DNA from: Salinarimonas rosea DSM 21201
GTDB taxonomy: Bacteria; Pseudomonadota; Alphaproteobacteria; Rhizobiales; Beijerinckiaceae
Reading direction: 5' to 3'
Assembly: GCF_000429045.1 (NCBI RefSeq)
Contig: NZ_AUBC01000010.1
Coordinates: 124,001-188,000 of the forward strand
DNA length: 64,000 nucleotides
The notes under the pieces were generated by a model. It ran no database searches. It saw nothing but the letters and a program-made list of their open reading frames with translations, and had not been told where the DNA came from. Position 1 is the stretch's first letter. The number at the start of each line of letters is the position of its first letter. Below are positions 57,018-64,000 of this stretch, one piece after another. The position numbers and the translations under genes were made by a program.

Positions 57018-58226
57018 ATGCCGACGAGCCACGCCGGACAGCCCGCCGCCGTCCGCCCGCGCGACGCGCGCCTGGACGTGTTCCGCGGCCTCGGCATGAT
57101 CATCATCATGATCGCCCACGTGCCGTGGAACCTGTGGTCGAACTTCATTCCCGCCCGCTACGGGTTCTCGGACGCGACCGAGATGTTCGTGTTCATGTCG
57201 GGCATGGCCTCGGCCATCGCCTTCGGCCGCGTGTTCGATCGCCAGGGGCCGGTGATGGGCACGGCGCGGGTCGCGCAGCGGGTGTGGCAGGTCTATTGGG
57301 TGCACGTGGCGGTGTTCCTGGTCATCGCCGCGCTCGTCGTCGTGATGGGTCCGATGCCCTTCGGCGACCGCACCTACATGCAGCAGCTCAACCTGGTGCC
57401 GTTCTTCGAGAACACGGCGACGAACCTCGTCGGCTTCCTGACGCTGACCTACGTGCCGAACTACTTCGACATCCTGCCGATGTACCTCGTCATCCTGGCT
57501 CTGCTGCCGGTGGTCGCGCTGCTCTCCCGCGTCCGGTTCGCCCTGGCGCTCGGCTTCGTCGTGGCGCTGTGGACGGCGGCGCAGCTGCGGCTGCTCGACC
57601 TGCCGGCCGAGCCGTGGTCGGACCGGACGTGGTTCTTCAACCCCTTCGCCTGGCAGCTCGCCTTCTTCCTCGGCTTCTTCTGGATGCGCGGGGACCTGCC
57701 GGCGCCGCCGCGGGGAAGCCCGCTCCTGCTCGCGGCCTGCGTCGCGATCCTCGTCGTCACGGTGCCGTTCGCCCATTGGCCGATCTTCCAGGCGGTGGAC
57801 TGGCTCGGCACCGCCCGGGAGGCGCTGGCCCCGCTCATCACGAAGACGCGCTTCGGCATCCTGCGTCTCGTCCACTTCCTGGCGCTCGCCTATGTGGCGC
57901 TGTGGGTGGTGGACCGCTGGGGCGGGCTCCTGCACAACGCGCCGGCGCGGGTGCTCGCCAAGGTCGGGCAGCAGTCCCTCGCGGTGTTCGCCGTGGGTCT
58001 CGTCGTCTCGCGGCTCGCCGGCATCTACCTCGATTTCGCCGGGCGCGAGCCGGTCACCTACGCGATCGCCAACGTCGCGGGCATCGCGGCGCTGGTGGCC
58101 ACCGCCTACGTGGTCGGCTGGTTCAAGGCCTCGCCCTGGAAGCCTAAGGCGGGCAAGCCCGCTCCGGTGGCCGCTCCAGCCACCGCGTCCGCCGAGGGGA
58201 GCGCCGCTCTGAAGCCGGCGGAGTAG
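57018..58226 (+). CDS. OpgC-like membrane protein
   Basis: 402 residues with ten or so membrane helices. The N-terminal RDARLDVFRGLGMIIIMIAH matches the OpgC/acyltransferase-3-like group, followed by FIPARYGFSDATEMFVFMSG and FNPFAWQLAFFLGF. OpgC adds succinyl groups to osmoregulated periplasmic glucans in Rhodobacter and relatives. The acceptor here is not proven. No opgG/opgH genes are in the window. The C-terminal ~30 residues are an Ala/Pro tail. Preceded by GGAGGACGCC. Confidence 0.9.
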   Translation: MPTSHAGQPAAVRPRDARLDVFRGLGMIIIMIAHVPWNLWSNFIPARYGFSDATEMFVFMSGMASAIAFGRVFDRQGPVMGTARVAQRVWQVYWVHVAVFLVIAALVVVMGPMPFGDRTYMQQLNLVPFFENTATNLVGFLTLTYVPNYFDILPMYLVILALLPVVALLSRVRFALALGFVVALWTAAQLRLLDLPAEPWSDRTWFFNPFAWQLAFFLGFFWMRGDLPAPPRGSPLLLAACVAILVVTVPFAHWPIFQAVDWLGTAREALAPLITKTRFGILRLVHFLALAYVALWVVDRWGGLLHNAPARVLAKVGQQSLAVFAVGLVVSRLAGIYLDFAGREPVTYAIANVAGIAALVATAYVVGWFKASPWKPKAGKPAPVAAPATASAEGSAALKPAE

Positions 58227-58326
58227 CCCGCGCATCCGCACGACGCCCGATCCCGCCGACGGCTGTTCCCTTCCCGCGCGTGTTGCCCCAGGATGGCCTC
58301 GAGCCAGCACGAGCGCCGAGCCCGCG

Positions 58327-59028
58327 ATGACGAACCTCTTCGACCTGATGCGCACCGCCCAGGGCGGCGCCGCCTTCGACAACCTCTCCAAGGCCTTCGG
58401 CCTCTCGACGGAGGAGACGCAGAAGGCGGTGGCGGCCCTCGTGCCGGCGTTCGCCATGGGCCTCCAGCGCTCCGCCGCGAGACCCGAGGCGATGGACGCG
58501 CTCGTGCGGATGATGGCCGGCGGCGCCTTCGCCGGCGCCTGGGCCGACCCGAAGACGGCCTTCTCCCAGCGCTCCCGCGACACCGGCGCGGACGCGCTCA
58601 CGACCATGTTCGGCTCGCCCGACTACGTGAAGCGCGTCTCCGAGCAGGCGGCGGCGCTCTCGGGCGTGGCGGGAGAGGCGACGGGCAAGATGCTGCCGAT
58701 CCTCGCCTCGACGCTGATGGACGGCATGGCGATGATGGGCGCGCAGATGAACGCGGCGGGCGGCGGCGCCGCGAAGCCCCGGCCGGAGCCCGCCCCGCCG
58801 CCGCCGTCCGGCAATCCGTGGGAGGACATGTTCGCCTCCATGATGGGCGCGCCCCCCAAGCCCGCCCCGGAGCCCGAGCCCGAGCCGGAGCTTCCCGGCG
58901 ACCCCCAGGCCGCAGCGGAAGCCGCCTTCGACGCCTGGCGCAAGATGATCGACGCCGGCCGCGAGATGCAGGACGCGCAGATCGCGATGATGCGGGCGAT
59001 GATGGAGGGGGTCTGGGGGAAGCGGTGA
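58327..59028 (+). CDS. DUF937-like protein
   Basis: 233 residues. Residues ~1-130 (NLFDLMRTAQGGAAFDNLSK, AVAALVPAFAMGLQ, ATGKMLPILASTLMDGMAMM) match the DUF937 pattern of Gly/Ala/Met-rich helices. A Pro/Glu linker follows (~150-190), then a helix with many Met (DAQIAMMRAMMEGVWGKR). Function unknown, cytosolic. It stands 100 bases after the OpgC gene and may be cotranscribed. Confidence 0.8.
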   Translation: MTNLFDLMRTAQGGAAFDNLSKAFGLSTEETQKAVAALVPAFAMGLQRSAARPEAMDALVRMMAGGAFAGAWADPKTAFSQRSRDTGADALTTMFGSPDYVKRVSEQAAALSGVAGEATGKMLPILASTLMDGMAMMGAQMNAAGGGAAKPRPEPAPPPPSGNPWEDMFASMMGAPPKPAPEPEPEPELPGDPQAAAEAAFDAWRKMIDAGREMQDAQIAMMRAMMEGVWGKR

Positions 59029-59048
59029 GGAGCCGGCGGCGGCATCGC

Positions 59049-59250
59049 TCCTCCCCCACCGGGGCAGGTGGATCGGCGCCGAAGGCGACGAGACGGAGGG
59101 GGGCGCCGAAGGCGCGTTCGGCGACGGCCGAAATCACCCGCGTCGGTGCCACGGGACCCCGCCCCTGATCCGCTCCGCGGATCGTCCCCGCCCCGAGGGG
59201 GCGGAAGCTCTCCTGCCGGTCGGCCCCGTCCCCCGGCGGGACGGGCCACC
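59049..59250. repeat. probable decayed foldback repeat
   Basis: The segment after 59049 resembles the interior of foldback copies 1 and 2: GACGAGACGGAGGGG, CGCCGAAGGCGCGTTCGGCG and GGCCGAAAT are in the same order. The clear terminal inverted repeats are lost (CTCCTCCCCCACCGGGGCAGGTGG at the left is a diverged form). A second palindromic stretch, GATCCGCTCCGCGGATC, lies at 59167-59183. No gene is present in 59029-59261. Confidence 0.5.
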
Positions 59251-59261
59251 GCAGGCCCCCG

Positions 59262-60458
59262 TCACGCCTCCATGAAGAACCGCACCATCTCCCCCGACGC
59301 GTCCGGCCCCGCCGGGTCGGCGTAGCTCCCCGCCGGGCTGCCGCCGGACCAGGCGTGGGGGGCGCCGTCGATGGTCCAGAGCTCGAGGGCGGCGGCGGGG
59401 CCGTCGGCGACGCGCACGCGGCGGTAGCGGCGGCCGTTCGCCTCGCCGTGCTCCGGCGGGGTCGCGGCGGCGCCGGGGTGGAGGGCGTCGGCCAGGCGCG
59501 TCGCATTGGAGACGTGCACCGTCCTGTCGCCCGAGCCGTGGAAGACGATGGTGCGGGTGCCGGGGATTCTCTCGGCTGGCGTGACGCTCCCGCCGCCGTC
59601 GCCGCGCATCGCCGCGAAGGCGGAGACGACGTCGCTCGCGGCGCCGGCGGGAAGGCCGGAATGCACGCCGATGGCGGCGAACAGCTCGGGATAGGCCTGC
59701 CCCAGCACGGCGGCCATGGCGCCGCCGGCGGAGAGGCCCGCCGCGAAGACGCGGTCGTCGGGCACGCCGAACTCGGCGGCGAGCGCCCGGGCGAGGCCCG
59801 CCAGGATCTCCGGCTCGCCGGCGCCACGCGCCTGGTGCTCCGGCGAGAACCAGTTCCAGCACAGGTTGGGGTTGGCTCCGCGCGCCTGCGCGGGATAGGC
59901 GACGAGGAGGCCGTGCGCCTCGGCGTGCGCGTTCATGCGCGTGCCGGCGGCGAAGTCGTCCGGGTCCTGCGTGCAGCCGTGCAGCATCAGGACGAGCCCG
60001 CGCGGCCGCGCGGCCGCGGCGGCGGGCACGTAGAGCTTGTAGCGGCGCGAGCCGGCGGCGCCGGCATGGGTGCGCGCCTCGACGCGCGCGCCGGCGGGCA
60101 GGGGAGCGGGCGTGGCGCCGGGTATCCTTCCCGGCGCCTCGCCCGGCTTGCCGCCGGGGAACGGCGGCAGGTCGAGCGGCGGCAGATCGAGCCCGCGGCG
60201 GCCCTCGCGCAGGGCGGCGATCACCGCGCCGAGGGGGCGGCGCGGGCGGGCGCTACGAGATGTGGTGTTCGTCGGCGGCGGAAGGGCCTCGCGCGCGGGC
60301 TCGCCTCCCGCGTCGCCGCTCGGCGCGTGCGCGCCGGCGCCGAGCGCCTGCTGGATGGCGCGCGTCGCGTCGAGGACGCGCCCCGCCCGCGTCAGGGAGA
60401 GCGCCTCGCGCATGGCGGGCGGGAGCATGGGCTTGTTCATGGTGGGTCTTTCGCTCAT
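59262..60458 (-). CDS. PHB depolymerase-type esterase
   Basis: 398 residues from ATG 60458, which overlaps the stop of the CopG gene (ATGA); ATG 60440 is an alternative. The lipase box is AAGLSAGGAMA, and the oxyanion region is VLMLHGCTQDPDDFA, with His in DGAPHAWSGG. This is the PHB depolymerase (LpqC/esterase) family, alpha/beta hydrolases acting on polyhydroxyalkanoates or feruloyl and other esters. The first ~100 residues are a Pro-rich region without a clear signal peptide, so export is doubtful. Translational coupling with a CopG regulator is unusual. Confidence 0.88.
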   Translation of the reverse strand: MSERPTMNKPMLPPAMREALSLTRAGRVLDATRAIQQALGAGAHAPSGDAGGEPAREALPPPTNTTSRSARPRRPLGAVIAALREGRRGLDLPPLDLPPFPGGKPGEAPGRIPGATPAPLPAGARVEARTHAGAAGSRRYKLYVPAAAAARPRGLVLMLHGCTQDPDDFAAGTRMNAHAEAHGLLVAYPAQARGANPNLCWNWFSPEHQARGAGEPEILAGLARALAAEFGVPDDRVFAAGLSAGGAMAAVLGQAYPELFAAIGVHSGLPAGAASDVVSAFAAMRGDGGGSVTPAERIPGTRTIVFHGSGDRTVHVSNATRLADALHPGAAATPPEHGEANGRRYRRVRVADGPAAALELWTIDGAPHAWSGGSPAGSYADPAGPDASGEMVRFFMEA

Positions 60459-60877
60459 CGGATGCGCTCGGCGAGCGCCGCGCGCACGGCGGCGTCGGCC
60501 TGGAGCGACCCGAGCACGGTGATGGAGGCGATGGTCTCGCGGGCGAGATCGGGGTCGACGTCGGCGGCGATGCGCACGAGGCCGATCACCTTGACGTGCA
60601 GGCGCTCGCCGGCGGCACGGGCCGCCTCGAGGTCGGCGCGGTCGAGGACGCGCAGCCCGAGGTCGAAGGTGTGGCGCTCGATGGTGCGCGCCACGACCTC
60701 GCCCTCGCGCGTCAGCTGGTTGCGGATCGCGGTGCGGATGAAGTCGCTGCGATTGGCATAGAAGCCCTCCTGGACCAGGAGGTCGATGCGGCCGAGGTCG
60801 ACGTAGCCGAGGTTGAGCGTGATCTTCTCGCTGTCCGGCGCCGCCTTCTCGCGGGCCGTCCGGCCACCCTCCGCCAT
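60455..60877 (-). CDS. CopG/ribbon-helix-helix regulator
   Basis: 140 residues from MAEGGRTAREK, chosen because GGAGGAAGG lies ahead; the frame to 60895 starts inside the inverted repeat. Residues ~18-60 are a ribbon-helix-helix domain (ITLNLGYVDLGRIDLLVQEG, FYANRSDFIRTAIRNQL). A C-terminal domain of ~80 residues (RVLDRADLEAARAAGERLHV, then KVIGLVRIA) resembles a ligand or oligomerisation module. The esterase gene is coupled to it by ATGA. An inverted repeat overlapping the start region is a candidate autoregulatory operator. Confidence 0.88.
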   Translation of the reverse strand: MAEGGRTAREKAAPDSEKITLNLGYVDLGRIDLLVQEGFYANRSDFIRTAIRNQLTREGEVVARTIERHTFDLGLRVLDRADLEAARAAGERLHVKVIGLVRIAADVDPDLARETIASITVLGSLQADAAVRAALAERIR

Positions 60878-60885
60878 GCCTTCCT

Positions 60886-60912
60886 CCATCCACATGGATG
60901 GTATTTGGATGG
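60886..60912. promoter_or_regulatory. candidate operator of the CopG regulator
   Basis: CCATCC-N4-GGATGG (60886-60901) followed by a further GGATGG at 60907-60912 gives three half-sites in 27 bases, immediately upstream of the CopG start. The geometry suits a ribbon-helix-helix dimer or tetramer and suggests autoregulation. Not tested. Confidence 0.5.
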
Positions 60913-60980
60913 TCGGCGGAGTGGTGTCAAGATGGTCCGGGGCGGCGGCGCGGCCGCCCCGGGGAAAGGGCCCGAACGGG

Positions 60981-61901
60981 TCAGCGCTCCAGGAAGGCGG
61001 TGTCGCCGAGCATTCCCTGCCGCACGAACCAGTCCGCCGTGCGCTTGAACCATTGCTGGTGGTACGCCACCCGGGCCGGGTCGTTCCTCAGCCGGTTGCG
61101 CACCGCCGCGGCGGAGAGGCCGGTGGCCCGGGTGACGCCGGCATCCTCGTAGGCACGGGGGTTGTACATCTGGCCGATGAAGTGGAGGAAGATCTTCTGG
61201 ATCGTGCGGGCGATGCGGGCCTTCACCTCGCCGGTCTCGTCGCGGGCCAGGATCTCGGCGTGGAGCTGGGCGACGACGCCGCGGCCGAAGGAGATGTGGC
61301 GGCTCTCGTCGACGTGGTGGACGTGGTTGATCTCCTTGAGGATCGCCGGCACCGCGTCGTTGCGGCTGACCTTGTGATTGTAGAAGTCGACGAACTCCTC
61401 GAAGACCAGCGTCGAGGCGAACATGTACAGGTCGCGCTCGAGCGGGTCCTCGAGCTTGCCGGCGGGGATCGCCGGGGTGGGGTAGATCGTGCCGGTGTAG
61501 TCGAGGCAGAACTTCGCGAAGAACCACATGTGGGCGTTCTCCTCCGCGATGAAGAAGTGCAGGTACTCCGACCAGGGGGCGTAGCGATCCTGGTAGATCG
61601 CCTGCATCACGAAGGCGAGCGCGTCCTTGATGCCGTGCACGTTGAGGCTGAAGAAGTTCACGCATTCCCAATGGCTGAGCGCGACCAGCGTCTCGCGCGG
61701 CAACGTCTCGTGCAGCTCGGTGCCCCAGGTGGTGAGCAGGTCCTCGTCGCACCACAGGACGTCGCGCGCGATGGCGTCCGGGGCCGGCCAGTCGAAGCGG
61801 GAATACGCATCGTAGTTGTTCTTGCGGGAGAGGGTGAGCAGCCGCTCGACGTGCTTGGGGTCGGGCAGGTGGGCGGTGCCGGGAGCGGTGGCGACGGTCA
61901 T
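60981..61901 (-). CDS. AurF-like diiron oxygenase
   Basis: 306 residues from MTVATAPGTAHLPDP (GGAGG ahead). Diiron ligand motifs are visible: ENAHMWFF (with the preceding Glu: FIAEENAHM), VFEEFVDFYNHK and HHVDESRHISFG. This matches the p-aminobenzoate N-oxygenase (AurF) family, which oxidises amines or C-H bonds with oxygen at a binuclear iron centre. Such enzymes occur in natural-product clusters. Last gene of the methyltransferase-ligase-oxygenase run, 29 bases after the ligase stop, so it should act on the product loaded by it. Substrate unknown. Confidence 0.9.
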   Translation of the reverse strand: MTVATAPGTAHLPDPKHVERLLTLSRKNNYDAYSRFDWPAPDAIARDVLWCDEDLLTTWGTELHETLPRETLVALSHWECVNFFSLNVHGIKDALAFVMQAIYQDRYAPWSEYLHFFIAEENAHMWFFAKFCLDYTGTIYPTPAIPAGKLEDPLERDLYMFASTLVFEEFVDFYNHKVSRNDAVPAILKEINHVHHVDESRHISFGRGVVAQLHAEILARDETGEVKARIARTIQKIFLHFIGQMYNPRAYEDAGVTRATGLSAAAVRNRLRNDPARVAYHQQWFKRTADWFVRQGMLGDTAFLER

Positions 61902-61930
61902 GGACGGTTCCTCCAGTGCGTGGGGCGGGG

Positions 61931-62752
61931 TCAGGCGAAGGCGGGCTCGATCGGCGTGGGGTCTCGCGCGTCGAGCGCCGCGAGGCGCTCGCGCACGGCG
62001 TCGGCGCTCGCGAACGTCTCCTGGAACATCGCGATCCAGCGCTCGAGCCCGAAGGCGACGCAGCTCGTGTGCACCGGTGCGCCGGCGAGCCGGATGCCGA
62101 ACTTCGCGCCGAAGTAGTTGCGATGCAGGTTGATCGAGGCGAGCGCGCGCCCCGCGACGACGACCTCGCGCTTGGTCGGCGCGGCCTTCGACAGCACGGC
62201 GACGGAGCTCGACGTGTCGAAGAACGGGTCCGTCGCCGCCTCGAAGGCGAAGGGGACGTCGAGCGCCGCCATCAGCCGCGCGATGCGCGCGGCGCCGTCC
62301 TCGGCGTGCGCGCGGGCGTCCTCCGCGCTGCCGAGGCAGACGATCTCCTTCATCGTGAAGTTGTAGCCGCGGTAGCGGTCGAGCGGCTTGTCCTCGTGGC
62401 GGAAGCAGCGGGCGACGCAGCACACCCGCACGGGGCCGGGCAGGGTGCGCCCCTCGTGGTCGAGATACACCTTGTAGCAGGTCGCGGGCAGCAGCCCGAG
62501 CCGGGTCGCCGGTGGGGCGTAGCCGGAATCGAGCCGGCGGCCGGCGGCGAAGGCGGGGCGGTCCGCCTCGTCGACGGCGCACATCAGGCAGGTCAGGTGC
62601 GGGAAGTTGCGGAGGTAGCCGAGGCGATCGAGCTCGTCGGGCCGCAGCAGGCTGTCGAACTCGACATTGTCCTCGGGCGGGAGGGCGAAGAGGCGCTCGA
62701 TCGCCCCCTCGAGGTCGCGCCGCAGCGCGGTCCAGGCGCCGGTGATCTTCAT
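61931..62752 (-). CDS. amino acid:[carrier protein] ligase (SerRS-like)
   Basis: 273 residues, a class II aminoacyl-tRNA-synthetase-like catalytic domain without a tRNA-binding arm. Motif 2 is CFRHEDKPLDRYRGYNFTMKE, motif 3 is VAFGLERWIAMF, and the YLRNFPHLTCLMC segment is typical of the stand-alone amino acid:carrier protein ligases. The zinc ligands Cys (VRVCC), Glu (TMKEIV) and Cys (HTSCVAF) are in place. Such enzymes charge the phosphopantetheine of a small carrier protein with an amino acid. No carrier protein is present in the window. The start codon overlaps the methyltransferase stop (ATGA). Confidence 0.88.
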   Translation of the reverse strand: MKITGAWTALRRDLEGAIERLFALPPEDNVEFDSLLRPDELDRLGYLRNFPHLTCLMCAVDEADRPAFAAGRRLDSGYAPPATRLGLLPATCYKVYLDHEGRTLPGPVRVCCVARCFRHEDKPLDRYRGYNFTMKEIVCLGSAEDARAHAEDGAARIARLMAALDVPFAFEAATDPFFDTSSSVAVLSKAAPTKREVVVAGRALASINLHRNYFGAKFGIRLAGAPVHTSCVAFGLERWIAMFQETFASADAVRERLAALDARDPTPIEPAFA

Positions 62753-63642
62753 GGCGTGGCCTCCAGGGCGCGCGTCGGGGACGCCGCCGCGACGGAGGCC
62801 GGGCGCGATGCGGCGGAGGGACCCGGCGCGGCGGTGACGAGCCAGCTGCGGGCGACGCCGCGCACCTCGCGCGGGCGCGGCGGATAGGGCCAGCGATCGG
62901 CGCCGGCCCCCGGGCTGCCGGGCTCCTTCAGGTCCTCCACCCGCCAGCCGCTCTCGGCGAGGAAGGCCTCCGGCTCGTCGGTGCCGAAGCGCCAGGGATT
63001 GCCCTCGGCCTCGAGCACCCCGAGGAAGCCCCGGGTGAAGGGGCTGCGCAGCAGCGCGGCGCTGGTCATGTCGACGACGAGGCGGCTGCCTTCGGCGCTG
63101 AGCGCGCGGCAGGTCTCGAGCACGCCGCGCGCCTGCGCGTCGGTGAGGAAGAAGAGCAGGCCCTCGACGAGCCACAGCGTCGGCGCCCGCGGGTCGAAGC
63201 CGGCGGCGAGCAGGGCCGGCGTCCAGCCTTCCGCGAGGTCGGCTGCGACGGGCACGCGGCGGGTGCGCGGCGTCGCGCCGGCGGCCTCGAGCCGACGGGC
63301 CTTCTCGGCGAGCAGCGCCTCGTGGTCGATCTCGTAGACGCAGGCGTCCGCCGGCCAGTCGAGGCGGAAGGCGCGGGTGTCCATGCCGGCCGCGACGATG
63401 GCGATCTGGCGCAGGTCCGGCCGCGCGGCGAGGACCGCGCCGCCGGCGTCGTCGAAGTAGCGCGTGCGGATCGTGACGAACTCCTTCACGCCGCCGCCGC
63501 GATAGCGCTCGACCAGGGCGAACCCGTCGGGCTCGGAGAGGCGGCGGGCGAGGGGGTCGACGAAGAGCGCGCCCTCGGGGCGCTCGCTCTCCAGGGCGCG
63601 GATCGCCGCGGTCCATTGCGCGGTGTAGGAGACGGGCTGCAT
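62749..63642 (-). CDS. SAM-dependent methyltransferase (LCM/PPM-like)
   Basis: 297 residues from MQPVSYTAQWTAAIRALESE. Family features: FVTIRTRYFDDA, the SAM site IVAAGMDTRAFRLDW, the VYEIDHEAL acidic loop, and LWLVEGLLFFLTDAQARGVLE. This is the leucine carboxyl methyltransferase-like group common in actinobacterial and other secondary metabolism; they O-methylate carboxylates or other small substrates. The stop overlaps the ligase start. AAGGGAAG precedes the ATG. The 138-base gap upstream contains an AT-richer pocket that may be the promoter. Confidence 0.92.
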   Translation of the reverse strand: MQPVSYTAQWTAAIRALESERPEGALFVDPLARRLSEPDGFALVERYRGGGVKEFVTIRTRYFDDAGGAVLAARPDLRQIAIVAAGMDTRAFRLDWPADACVYEIDHEALLAEKARRLEAAGATPRTRRVPVAADLAEGWTPALLAAGFDPRAPTLWLVEGLLFFLTDAQARGVLETCRALSAEGSRLVVDMTSAALLRSPFTRGFLGVLEAEGNPWRFGTDEPEAFLAESGWRVEDLKEPGSPGAGADRWPYPPRPREVRGVARSWLVTAAPGPSAASRPASVAAASPTRALEATP

Positions 63643-63780
63643 GCAGAACTTCCCTTGCGAGAGATGAACGATTCTGAGTTGTATTGCAGGGCGTGACTCG
63701 GCGCTCCGGCGCGGCGCGCGGGCCGCGTCGGGGGATGGTCGGTCGGGACTGCCGCCGGTGCGGGCGGCGTCGGCGGCGGG

Positions 63781-64000
63781 TCAGCCGCCGATAGCGTCGC
63801 GCCGGCGGAAGCGGCTGAGCAGGACGAGCGTCATCACCGGCTTCGCCTCGCCGGGGCGGGAGAGGCTGCCCTTCTTCTTGATGGTGACGATGTCCCTGCG
63901 GAACGGGCTCGGCACGATCTCGCCCACCTCGCAGCGGCCCTCCAGCGTGTCGCCCGGGCGAACGGGCGCGTGCCAGCGCACGTTCTCCAGCCCCGGCGAG
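63781..64000 (-). CDS. MaoC-like dehydratase, C-terminal part
   Basis: The gene runs off the right edge; the last ~72 residues are present, reading back from stop 63781. The segment SPGLENVRWHAPVRPGDTLE is the hotdog-fold MaoC/R-hydratase signature, then KKGSLSRPGEAKPVMTLVLLSRFRRRD. MaoC enzymes hydrate enoyl thioesters on CoA or carrier proteins. It is on the same strand as the methyltransferase with 138 bases between, so it may belong to the same cluster or to a separate upstream operon. Confidence 0.85.
   Translation of the reverse strand, partial: SPGLENVRWHAPVRPGDTLEGRCEVGEIVPSPFRRDIVTIKKKGSLSRPGEAKPVMTLVLLSRFRRRDAIGG

Noticed and set aside
59262-64000. A carrier protein for the amino acid ligase within the window
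   Set aside because: All frames on both strands around the cluster were read for a small acidic protein with a DSL/DSx phosphopantetheine site; none was seen. It must lie outside, if present.

Overview
The window is a very GC-rich chromosomal segment. The gene content fits an aerobic alphaproteobacterium of the Hyphomicrobiales (Rhizobiales) type. Pointers are the aa3 oxidase order coxB-coxA-ctaB-small membrane protein-ctaG-coxC-DUF983-SURF1, IalB, DUF2336, DUF1-type small stress proteins, BON proteins, EcfG-like promoters and a LOV histidine kinase. No rRNA, tRNA or CRISPR array was found. Genus cannot be fixed from the sequence alone.

Layout. 0-8 kb: end of an ABC exporter, lptM-like lipoprotein and lysA; a small membrane protein; degP-type protease; two small hydrophilic stress proteins; thrC and an M16 peptidase. 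8-12 kb: accessory region with an XRE regulator, two copies of a ~198-bp foldback repeat, a DUF559 nuclease-like gene, and an AT-rich two-gene island (putative PD-(D/E)XK nuclease plus partner) fused onto the 3' end of uvrB. 12-19 kb: uvrB, a membrane GGDEF/EAL protein with altered active-site motifs, a lipoprotein and an IalB-like protein. 19-27 kb: cytochrome c oxidase operon behind an FNR/FixK-type box, then a DEDDh exonuclease. 27-33 kb: glycine cleavage operon behind a tandem glycine riboswitch, with an OsmC gene inside it and a foldback repeat between gcvPA and gcvPB. 33-41 kb: LysE exporter, epimerase, two BON proteins, RNA ligase-like phosphodiesterase, DUF2336, Zn alcohol dehydrogenase, TadG-like pilus protein. 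41-54 kb: recQ, hybrid histidine kinase, EamA and YihY membrane proteins, a cluster of stress genes, AI-2E transporter, PilZ protein, and a LOV histidine kinase with a single-domain response regulator. 54-60 kb: small proteins, an ACT-domain protein, peroxiredoxin, OpgC-like protein, DUF937 protein, PHB-depolymerase-like esterase with a CopG regulator. 60.9-64 kb: a probable biosynthetic cluster on the minus strand.

How it fits together. At least eight genes or operons carry GGAAC-N16/17-CGTT-like sequences shortly upstream, so much of the window may belong to the EcfG general stress regulon; the blue-light LOV kinase fits that theme. The two most interesting loci are the 60.9-64 kb cluster (MaoC-like protein, leucine-carboxyl-methyltransferase-like enzyme, seryl-tRNA-synthetase-like amino acid:carrier protein ligase, AurF-like diiron oxygenase) and the AT-rich nuclease island translationally coupled to uvrB. 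Both are calls from reading the sequence, without database searches.
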